Assembly: GCA_019695175.1 (NCBI GenBank)
Contig: JAIBAM010000002.1
Coordinates: forward strand, 178,967 to 242,966
Length of the DNA stretch: 64,000 nucleotides
Direction of reading: 5' to 3'
Source of the DNA: Bdellovibrionales bacterium
GTDB lineage: Bacteria > Bdellovibrionota > Bdellovibrionia > Bdellovibrionales > UBA1609
In this document: positions 29,255 to 36,604 of the stretch, one piece after another
Position numbering within the stretch: the first letter of the stretch is position 1
Layout: each line of letters begins with the position of its first letter
The notes under the pieces: model-generated
Seen by the model: the letters and a program-made list of their open reading frames with translations, nothing else
The model's database searches: none
What the model was told of the DNA's origin: nothing
Translations under genes and position numbers: made by a program

Positions 29255-30226
29255 ATGAAGCCTTTTTCCCAAAACAGTGATTGTTGTATTTTTAAAAAGA
29301 AAATAACCTTAATTATTCTTTTTTTGAGTTTCTTTTTGCAAACTCGATGCGCTCTCTTCGATCGCCGTTCTTCGCAAAAGTCGACTCCTGAGATAAGAGA
29401 TCTCCCCATGGAGGCCCGGGATCCAGAACTAGGAGCAAGACACCGTATTTTGGTGCTCAATTTTTTAAGCAGCAACAATGAAAGTCAGAATATTTTGAAT
29501 GAAGCCAAGCTGACCGTGATGAGAGAACTGGTGAGAACGGGACAATTCATAATGATCAATCAAAATGAGCTCCCCCAAGATCCAAAAAAATTTATCAACT
29601 CCGAGGGAGAATATGATCTTCGTCAATTGGCACAAATAGCAAACACCCTAGGAATATCAGCTGTTTTAGAAGGTAAAGTTCTCTCCATTAAATCTAAAAA
29701 GATGGGTGACACAGTTGGACTCCTAAGACAATTGCGAACCCAAGTGGATGCGGAGATTCGATTCCGACTCGTGGCTGGAAAAAATAGCCATGAAATTCTT
29801 AATGAGGTTCGATTGGGGAGCATCGAAACCTCTCTGACTCGAATGGGCCCTTACGATCCTCAATCGCTTAATGATGACCCCGAACTGGTCAGACAGTCGG
29901 TACGAAAAGTCATCCTCACTTCCTTACCCAATATGGTTCGAGCCATGGAAAAATTAAGGTGGGAAGGTCGCGTTGCCATGATTTCAGGGGATCGAGTATT
30001 TATAAATGCGGGAAGACTATCAGGTTTACAGGTGGGAGATCTTCTTAAAGTTAGCGAAGAAGGTGAGGAAATCTTTGACCCCGAAAGTGGAAAATTTTTA
30101 GGAAAAGCCCCCGGTCGCATGAAAGGCACTCTAGAGGTGATCAATTACTTCGGTAAAGACGGTGCCGTAGGTGCTATACACTCTGGATCAGGGTTTAAAG
30201 AAAATGATTTAGTTGAACTTTATTAA
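29255..30226 (+). CDS. CsgG/FlgT-like lipoprotein
   Basis: A 323-residue protein whose hydrophobic leader ends in a Cys (LQTRC), suggesting an outer-membrane lipoprotein. The centre (RILVLNFLSSNNESQ, TLGISAVLEGKVLSI) has the CsgG-type strand-helix pattern. The C-terminal ~90 residues (GDRVFINAGRLSGLQVGDLL, then FDPESGKFLG, and FGKDGAVGAIHSGSGFKENDLV) look like the FlgT C-terminal domain. In vibrios FlgT belongs to the H/T rings around a sheathed flagellar motor. Confidence 0.65.
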   Translation: MKPFSQNSDCCIFKKKITLIILFLSFFLQTRCALFDRRSSQKSTPEIRDLPMEARDPELGARHRILVLNFLSSNNESQNILNEAKLTVMRELVRTGQFIMINQNELPQDPKKFINSEGEYDLRQLAQIANTLGISAVLEGKVLSIKSKKMGDTVGLLRQLRTQVDAEIRFRLVAGKNSHEILNEVRLGSIETSLTRMGPYDPQSLNDDPELVRQSVRKVILTSLPNMVRAMEKLRWEGRVAMISGDRVFINAGRLSGLQVGDLLKVSEEGEEIFDPESGKFLGKAPGRMKGTLEVINYFGKDGAVGAIHSGSGFKENDLVELY

Positions 30227-30326
30227 TTTATAGTAAACTCAAACTCCCCGATTCTCTTCTCTCCCTAACTAACGAATTCATGATCGTTAAAAAATTGTCT
30301 GTGGCACTAGAATTATATCCAACAAC

Positions 30327-30959
30327 TCAACGAGATCGCCCTTCAATTAAAGCCACTTTTTTGGTTAAACTCATATTCTCGTGACCCAAGCGGTTATTTT
30401 CACTTCTTAAATTTTTCACGCCACCTTGATATTTTTCTAAAATGGATTCAGCTTTTTTCTTGCGAGCCAGAAGTCGAGTGTTTTCTCGAGTCAATCGTCG
30501 GTTTTCCTCTGCAATTTGTAATTTAAGTGATTTTTTTTGAGCCACTTTCTGTTCCAAATGATTCACTTGCTGGGTCAATTGGTCGAACTGTCTTCTTAAT
30601 TGATTTCTTTGCCTTTGAGTCTGATTTGTTAGACCTTGAAGACTTTGCATATTGGCGCGGGCTTTTTGATACCTTTCCGACTGATTTTTTGTCCGTCGAC
30701 TTAAACTGGCACTTTCTTGTTTAAGACTTTCAATTTGTTGCTCCAAGGATTTTGCCTGGCGCACAAGGAGATCTGCTTCTTTACGGGCTTCTGTTTCAAG
30801 AAGCTTTTGATCCATTGTTTCCACTTCCTCCGCATCAACTTCCGCATCCAATTCACTCACATTTTCATGTAAGGGGGACTGCTCTGATACTAAAGACTGA
30901 GCCACAACGATTTGAGCCCAAAGCATCAGCCCCAATAGGCCAATCATATGTTTCTTCAT
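30327..30959 (-). CDS. Secreted coiled-coil protein
   Basis: A 210-residue protein with a signal peptide (LGLMLWAQIVVAQ) and then an almost unbroken coiled coil from about residue 50 to 205, rich in Gln, Glu, Lys and Arg with Leu heptads. No enzymatic domain. It is convergent with the FlgT-like gene and could be a periplasmic or cell-wall spacer protein. Function unknown. Confidence 0.65.
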   Translation of the reverse strand: MKKHMIGLLGLMLWAQIVVAQSLVSEQSPLHENVSELDAEVDAEEVETMDQKLLETEARKEADLLVRQAKSLEQQIESLKQESASLSRRTKNQSERYQKARANMQSLQGLTNQTQRQRNQLRRQFDQLTQQVNHLEQKVAQKKSLKLQIAEENRRLTRENTRLLARKKKAESILEKYQGGVKNLRSENNRLGHENMSLTKKVALIEGRSR

Positions 30960-31296
30960 GATACTTGCTCCTTTAATAATACAAAAAAAAGAAGAAATAA
31001 CCTGTTTCCAGGTCCCCTAACCGCTGTATGAGCAAAAAAAATGCCCTGATTAAAAGCGATTACGCTTTGTTGCCTTCTACCAAAAATAAAAATCTGGGTT
31101 ATTTCTTCACGGTCTGCCCATTTTTGTCATTTTTTTCCTCACCCTAATCCCTTCCTACCTTCAGAGTTGAAAAATTGCGTTGATCAAATATTAAACGAAG
31201 GTTAATAAGCTTTTAGGTCCATTTCGAAAGTACTTTGACTTAAGCAAATGACTGAAGTGAAAGATATAAATGGGCCGATCCGTGCTTAGGTTGTAG
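30960..31296. other. Divergent intergenic region
   Basis: About 340 bases upstream of both the leftward coiled-coil gene and the rightward secreted protein gene. It contains a small hairpin (AAAGCG-ATTA-CGCTTT near 31057) and T-rich tracts. No coding frame is supported. Promoters for both sides are expected here but none is clear. Confidence 0.4.
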
Positions 31297-31311
31297 ATGA
31301 GGAGGGGAATT

Positions 31312-31770
31312 TTGAAACATATTCTATTTAGGAGCATTCTAATTTTGTCTTCATTAAGTACTTCATTTCGACCCCTAATTACCCATGCAACACAAATAAA
31401 CCCTCTAGGCTCTCCAGTAATAAAAAGTCTGAGCTCAACAATCTCAACCGAAGAGTGTTCGAATCTTGCGGTTTTCATTGATGGTGTCAAAGACAAATTT
31501 AACGAACAAACAGATGCTTTAAGTATTTTTCTAAATCAATCCAATGATGAAATATCAAAGTGGCATGATCACTTTACCAGAGAGCTCAACCAAATTTGCT
31601 CTCCACCTAAAGATGGCATTGAAAACGATCCCTTTAGTCCGCTCTCTAAGTTATCCCAAGGTTTCCAGGAAACCATTAACACTGTCTTTGATAACAACAA
31701 AATTTTAATGGAAAAATTAAACCAGATTTCGGAATGTCTCAAAATAAATCAAGCAATAAGCTCAAAATAA
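31312..31770 (+). CDS. Hypothetical small secreted protein
   Basis: The TTG at 31312 has an excellent ribosome binding site (AGGAGGGG at 31300-31307), better than the in-frame ATG at 31297 that lies in front of it. The product, about 152 residues, begins with a hydrophobic signal peptide and has a few cysteines and amphipathic helices. No family recognised. It is the first gene of a set of three with the SRPBCC and the acidic helical proteins. Confidence 0.6.
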   Translation: MKHILFRSILILSSLSTSFRPLITHATQINPLGSPVIKSLSSTISTEECSNLAVFIDGVKDKFNEQTDALSIFLNQSNDEISKWHDHFTRELNQICSPPKDGIENDPFSPLSKLSQGFQETINTVFDNNKILMEKLNQISECLKINQAISSK

Positions 31771-31788
31771 AACTGACCTGGAGGAATT

Positions 31789-32220
31789 ATGGCCGAAGTA
31801 AAAGCCACTGAAATTTTTAATTGTTCTGTAAATGAATTTTATGAAATCATTACAAGTTACGATAAATACAACGAATTTTTATCTGAAGTTAAATCAAGTC
31901 ACATTGTGGAAACCCGTGGTACACAAAAACTCGTAGAGTTTCATGTCGCTATGATTAAAAATTTCACCTACAAGCTTTGGATCACAGAAAACTTAGGGAA
32001 AGGAATTTCCTGGGTTTTGGATTCTGGAGATTTATTCAAAGTTTCCAGTGGTAGCTGGGTTTTAGTTGAAGAAGCTGGAAGGACAAAGGCAACCTACAAT
32101 GTCGATGCTCAGTTTAAAATATTTATTCCTGGTCCAATTGCAAAAGCCCTCGTCAATGTCAACCTACCTAATATGATGAGTTCCTATCACAAGAGAGTAA
32201 AGGAATTATATGGTAAATGA
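31789..32220 (+). CDS. SRPBCC (START-like, RatA/Coq10) family protein
   Basis: A 143-residue lipid- or ligand-binding fold: EIFNCSVNEFYEIITSYDKYNEFLSEV opens with the polyketide-cyclase/Coq10 pattern, and the long C-terminal helix (MMSSYHKRVKELY) closes the pocket. GGAGGAA precedes the ATG. It overlaps the next gene by 11 bases, so the two are co-translated. Ligand unknown. Confidence 0.78.
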   Translation: MAEVKATEIFNCSVNEFYEIITSYDKYNEFLSEVKSSHIVETRGTQKLVEFHVAMIKNFTYKLWITENLGKGISWVLDSGDLFKVSSGSWVLVEEAGRTKATYNVDAQFKIFIPGPIAKALVNVNLPNMMSSYHKRVKELYGK

Positions 32221-32608
32221 AAATGAGAAAAAAAATGAAAACCAGGAAACTTCAAGCTCTTTTGATGAAACGGAGGAAAGTGGAGGCACTCGCTTAACCG
32301 AAGCTCTAAAAAAGATTGTAGCCGGAGGTTTGGGCGCGGCCTTTATGACCGAAGAAAACATAAGAAACTATATTTCCGAACTAAAACTTCCTAAGGAAGT
32401 TTTAAAGGATGTTATTCATTCTATATTACAAAGTGCGAGCAAGTCTAAAGAGGAGTTAGCCACAAAAGTCGGCAACGAAGTAATTAAACTAATAAATAAG
32501 ATTGATTTGGTAAAAGAAGCCTCTCGATTTGTCGAAGAACATAAGTTTAAAATCACAGCTGAGGTCGATGTGGTAAAAAAGGAAACTTCGGAACCCCAAA
32601 ATAAATAG
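32210..32608 (+). CDS. Hypothetical acidic helical protein
   Basis: A 132-residue protein with an acidic disordered start (residues 1-25) and a helical centre with an unusual glycine hinge GGLGAAFMTEENIRNYI, then amphipathic helices. The pattern recalls phasin-like surface proteins. It has no signal peptide. Coupling to the SRPBCC gene suggests a shared role at a lipid surface; this is inference. Confidence 0.5.
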   Translation: MVNENEKKNENQETSSSFDETEESGGTRLTEALKKIVAGGLGAAFMTEENIRNYISELKLPKEVLKDVIHSILQSASKSKEELATKVGNEVIKLINKIDLVKEASRFVEEHKFKITAEVDVVKKETSEPQNK

Positions 32609-32899
32609 AATTTCTAATCAAAATTAAATATTTAAGCCGTTTTAAGTTGGCTAGGTGATGGGTGGGTTGCAACCTACTACGAAAAACTGACAGGCCTTTC
32701 ATATTTTCACGCTCGCATATATTTTTTTCAGCTCAACACTAATATTCGGTGTCGATATTGTGATTCAAGCAAAGAATTCAGTGACCGCAATTTGAGACAA
32801 CATACCACTTTCAGTGGGTTTTCCATGAGTCAATTGAGTCAATTCGGAAAGATTTGAGTATCTGAATATGGAGCGGATATTGCAGTTAGATTTAAAATT

Positions 32900-34288
32900 A
32901 TGCAAAAACGATCTAATTTAGTTTTAGATGATATCTTCCAACTTAGGGTAGTTGTTCCTAAATTTAAGTCCACAGATTTAACTACATACATCGAACAATT
33001 TATTCAAGATAAACTCGGAAGCAATTACTTTCCACTGCGCTATTTCATTGGAGCTGTAACCGAGCGCGATTTAGTTGTAGATGCCGTTGTGGCCAACCAA
33101 CGCTTTCAAACACAGATGGCTCCGTCCACAATTCGTCCTCAAAAACTTTTGCGTCAGAGGGTTGTTGTAAATCTTATTCCGACTGGAATTCAAGCGACCT
33201 TTGGGGGATGGGCCGGAGACGCAACTCCTATCACTAAACTCCTGTCTAAATCAGCCCCTCTATTAGTTACGAATCCAAATGCTTTAAACGCTTCGAACTT
33301 TATCGATATTCCTGAAAATGTAATTTATGCCGAAGGCAGCCAAATAGATTCATTTATGCGTGGCCTTATTGGCCTAGATCATGAAGAGGTAGGACGAGTG
33401 GGAGTGATACTTGAAAAGACGAATCCTAAAAACCGGGCACTTGTAATGAATCTTATATCAACTGCGAAATATATGGGTGGTGTTGATATAATCGGTGTCA
33501 TTGAGACAACTTCTACAATAGGTTCAAAAGTTGAGCAAACCCCTGATGGAGCTTATGTCGGAAAAATTGAAAGACCTGATGTACTTTTAAAGGCGGCCCG
33601 AAAGCTTCTTGAGAAAGGTGCTACAGCTATTGCAGTAACTTCCAAAATTTCTGGCTATAATGAAATGCTTTATACGGAACATTTCGCTGGTAGTCACCCG
33701 AACCCCATTGGTGGAGTAGAAACAATTATTTCACATTTGTTAGTTACAAGCTTGGGTGTACCTGCGGCCCACGGTCCACTGGTCAACTATAAGCCCCATC
33801 AATCTGACACAATAGTAGTTGATCCCCGAGGTGGTGGCGAATTTGTTTCGGCATGTGGTCTATATTGTGTTTTGCGAGGTCTTTCACAAGCTCCACAAAT
33901 GTCATCCACAGCGGGACTTACAGTTGAAGACGTGTTGGCTGTCGTAACGCCGGCAGATACTTTGGGTGGAATACCGGTACTTGAAGCTATTCGACGAAAT
34001 GTGCCTGTCATTGCAGTTCGAGACAATAAAACAATCTTAGATGTAACTGCAGAACAGCTTGGTTTGAATTCGGTGATTGTCGTCAATACATATGCCCAAG
34101 CTTCTGGCGCCGTCGTTATGTTAAACGAACAAAAGTTTAGTGCAGACGAAGTACTTCACCTTACTAGCTCGAATGAAGGACTTGCGCAAATGCAGGGGCT
34201 TGGTGAGGTTCGTGCCCGTCAAGCTCGTGTATCTCTCGAATCAATCTGCCGTCCAACAAAAACTTGTACTGAATTATTGAACTTCTAA
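32900..34288 (+). CDS. DUF3326 family protein
   Basis: A 462-residue protein matching the DUF3326 pattern known from cyanobacteria and plants: LIPTGIQATFGGWAGDA, TNPNALNASNFIDIPENVIYAEG, RVGVILE and GVETIISHLLVTSLGVPAAHGP. The function of the family is not known to me. Codon choice and base composition look less AT-rich than the neighbours, which could mean transfer. It stands alone, with about 290 non-coding bases on its left. Confidence 0.75.
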   Translation: MQKRSNLVLDDIFQLRVVVPKFKSTDLTTYIEQFIQDKLGSNYFPLRYFIGAVTERDLVVDAVVANQRFQTQMAPSTIRPQKLLRQRVVVNLIPTGIQATFGGWAGDATPITKLLSKSAPLLVTNPNALNASNFIDIPENVIYAEGSQIDSFMRGLIGLDHEEVGRVGVILEKTNPKNRALVMNLISTAKYMGGVDIIGVIETTSTIGSKVEQTPDGAYVGKIERPDVLLKAARKLLEKGATAIAVTSKISGYNEMLYTEHFAGSHPNPIGGVETIISHLLVTSLGVPAAHGPLVNYKPHQSDTIVVDPRGGGEFVSACGLYCVLRGLSQAPQMSSTAGLTVEDVLAVVTPADTLGGIPVLEAIRRNVPVIAVRDNKTILDVTAEQLGLNSVIVVNTYAQASGAVVMLNEQKFSADEVLHLTSSNEGLAQMQGLGEVRARQARVSLESICRPTKTCTELLNF

Positions 34289-34482
34289 AAGTACAAAGTA
34301 AATCGAGTGACCAAAGATCAGAAGCAAAGACGCTGTAACAATTTTGAGTATTACCTCCAACATTCACTAAAGAGTGATCTTAATTCCCCTGCTTTCGGCA
34401 ACTTGTCCCAAAGTGAGTGCACCTTCAAATAAGTTTTTCCCAGAAGGTTTCGATCAACCGGACCAAAACCCTAACTAAACAA

Positions 34483-34839
34483 CTACAAGGTTGGTTGACA
34501 ATGGCGACATAAGAATTCTGTAGTCAACGGCAGCTGACACAGTATTTTTGAACAGGATTTAAGGTGCCAAACTAACAAAACTAGAACTAAAATACTTATA
34601 AAAACAGTAAAATAACCCCAAAATAAGTCCCATTTTTTTTCCGGATACTTAAGAGCATAAATCCCCGCACCTAGAGGCCAAACAAATAATATCCCCAAAG
34701 TAAAATATTTCTTTTCTTTTGAGCTTATTTTTTTATTATCAACCAACTTAAACAGGCAAAGAATTGGAAAAATCAACATAACAAAAAGGATTCCAACTAG
34801 AATCACAAAAAATGAGATTAAAACAAATAAAAGTTTCAT
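34483..34839 (-). CDS. Small membrane protein
   Basis: A 118-residue protein with three hydrophobic segments, a charged loop between the first and second (DNKKISSKEKK), and a C-terminal tail with four cysteines (CSKILCQ and CRHC). The tail might bind a metal. No family recognised. It lies beside the palindrome region. Confidence 0.5.
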   Translation of the reverse strand: MKLLFVLISFFVILVGILFVMLIFPILCLFKLVDNKKISSKEKKYFTLGILFVWPLGAGIYALKYPEKKWDLFWGYFTVFISILVLVLLVWHLKSCSKILCQLPLTTEFLCRHCQPTL

Positions 34840-34863
34840 TGGTGATTATCCCATATTATTTTT

Positions 34864-34903
34864 TATAGTGGACTCCATTGTCTAGACAATGGAGTCCACT
34901 ATA
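34864..34903. repeat. Perfect 40-bp palindrome, copy A
   Basis: The left arm TATAGTGGACTCCATTGTCT is followed without a spacer by its exact reverse complement. The centre TGTCTAGACA and the outer block TAGTGGAC/GTCCACTA are shared with copy B. Transcribed, it would form a 20-bp hairpin with almost no loop; there is no T-run, so it is not an ordinary terminator. Confidence 0.95.
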
Positions 34904-35104
34904 TTATCCAACTCATATTCTCCAATTAAATTTCTCAAACTAAAATCAATATATTTTTTATTTACATAATATACTCGGTTATTAAGAGACTAAATTAAAT
35001 GCAATAAATAGTTTTATGAAATTTACTTACTTATGATTATAATAGTCTTATAAAATGAAACGATTGAATATTTTAAATTTTTTATTTTAAAAACCTTAAT
35101 CTAG

Positions 35105-35146
35105 ATCTAGTGGACCCCCTTGTCTAGACAAGGGGGTCCACTAGAT
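35105..35146. repeat. Perfect 42-bp palindrome, copy B
   Basis: The same architecture as copy A but with the inner block CCCCT instead of TCCAT, matched on both arms so that pairing stays perfect. The outer TAGTGGAC and the central TGTCTAGACA are unchanged, and the arms extend to ATC/GAT at the ends. Confidence 0.95.
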
Positions 35147-35399
35147 ACTTCCTCTCGCTCTCACTTCCTTCCATAAATTTCACAAAAAAACATTTTATAA
35201 ATTTAAACTTACTTGTACTAAATTGAAACAGATTTTGTTTTATATTCACAAACCAAATCAACTCCTTCAAATATAAAAGTTTGACAAAAAAATTGATGTT
35301 TTGTTGATCAACTAAGCCGTGTGAACATTTTTAGATAATCCCCCCTCTTCATTTTTTCTCGACTCTTGATTTTTTGTTTTTGATCCGATGGACATCACA

Positions 35400-36167
35400 A
35401 TGATAAAACAGAAAAAAATAACCTCTTTATTTTTTGCAATATCCCTAACTGCATGCAGCAGTCAGTTTCAAGGGGCACAATGGGATTCCGGTATACCATC
35501 GACACAGGAATCCCCCATCGAAGAAGAAATCCTTCCCATCGGACAAGATGGAACTCCAATTCAAGCAGATCCGATTGATCACAGTTTTGAGAGTTTAGTT
35601 GAAACATTTTTTGCCATTAACCGAACACTTGTACGTTTAGCCCATGACTTTTCATACACTTGGCAAGGTTGCTCCTCTATAGCTTTAGTTTCAGGAGGGT
35701 ATGACAGTGATTCCAAATGTGGTAATGCTTTTTTTCAACCCCTTTTTGAAAAACAAATGAATTATTATTTTTTTCAATGCGTCGAAAGAGCCAGCCTTCA
35801 AGCAAAACTAAGCATTCCAAAAAAAATATTTATTAACCATTATGGAAGCTATAATGATCGCGCAGCTCGAGGAACAAATCGATTGAGTCTGCACGCCTAT
35901 GCCAGAGCCCTCGATATCGTAAACTTCAATCTGCTTGACGAAACCGGAAGAATCACTCGCATCAGTACGAATGTTAGAAACTACCGAGGCACCACTAAAA
36001 TATTTTATGATGAGTTTAGACAATGTTGGAAAGAAAAAATGCCTGCATCCTGCACCCCCAATCAAACAGAATATAAAGGTTCCATAGGAATTCCCCAGTC
36101 TCCCTTAGGCGGAAACAATCTACACAATGACCATATTCATCTCTCCTATGCCCTGTGTGGAGGATAA
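35400..36167 (+). CDS. Lipoprotein with an M15-peptidase/extensin-like domain
   Basis: Starting at the ATG 35400 (an ATG at 35388 is also in frame) the leader ends in a lipobox LTAC. The C-terminal half has the metallopeptidase M15/extensin-like pattern: NRLSLHAYARALDI (His and Asp ligands) and NDHIHLSYA (third ligand). This suggests a D,D- or L,D-peptidase acting on cell wall. Six further cysteines may form disulfides. It is followed 3 bases later by a small secreted gene. Confidence 0.7.
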   Translation: MIKQKKITSLFFAISLTACSSQFQGAQWDSGIPSTQESPIEEEILPIGQDGTPIQADPIDHSFESLVETFFAINRTLVRLAHDFSYTWQGCSSIALVSGGYDSDSKCGNAFFQPLFEKQMNYYFFQCVERASLQAKLSIPKKIFINHYGSYNDRAARGTNRLSLHAYARALDIVNFNLLDETGRITRISTNVRNYRGTTKIFYDEFRQCWKEKMPASCTPNQTEYKGSIGIPQSPLGGNNLHNDHIHLSYALCGG

Positions 36168-36170
36168 ATT

Positions 36171-36602
36171 ATGATTAGATTATTTAATCTTTTATTATTT
36201 ATTTCTACAACTCTTTTACCTTTTGCCTTAGCGCAAGAGGAAGAGGATTTAGAAAACAAAATAATCTTAAAAGAGAATTTGGGAAATGTGGTTTCTAGCA
36301 ATGAGTTAACCCTTTTAATTCATAAATCAGGTCACGTACAAAACCGACCTTACGTCATTCAGGTCTTGGAAAATTGTAACAATCAACTAAATGTGATTGA
36401 ATCCTTTTCTGTCTGTGATGTGGCGAAAAATTTCATTGAATTTGATAAAGAAAAGGGGGTTCTTACCCTTCTCGTCCGTGATCCAAAACCTGCTGACGAC
36501 GTAACCCAATTGGTAAACTCAAATCCAGATTGTCTTCTAAGAACTAAAATTATTCGTACACGTCTTTTTGGAAATTGCAAAAAACCAATGAGTAATTTTT
36601 AA
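36171..36602 (+). CDS. Hypothetical small secreted protein
   Basis: A 143-residue product with a signal peptide ending near ALAQ and four cysteines in the mature part (two pairs). No family recognised. It probably shares a transcript with the upstream M15-like lipoprotein and is convergent with the large beta-helix gene, with 2 bases between. Confidence 0.55.
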   Translation: MIRLFNLLLFISTTLLPFALAQEEEDLENKIILKENLGNVVSSNELTLLIHKSGHVQNRPYVIQVLENCNNQLNVIESFSVCDVAKNFIEFDKEKGVLTLLVRDPKPADDVTQLVNSNPDCLLRTKIIRTRLFGNCKKPMSNF

Positions 36603-36604
36603 AA

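Larger units (their letters stand above)
34840..35387. other. AT-rich non-coding region with two long palindromes
   Basis: About 550 bases without a gene. The DNA is very AT-rich, and two near-identical perfect palindromes of 40 and 42 bp sit 241 bp apart in the same layout. No ORF, tRNA or origin motif is visible between them. Confidence 0.7.

Noticed and set aside
32804..32822. Possible terminator before the DUF3326 gene (CCACT-TTC-AGTGG)
   Set aside because: The stem has only five pairs, and the T-run is short and interrupted. Too weak to call.
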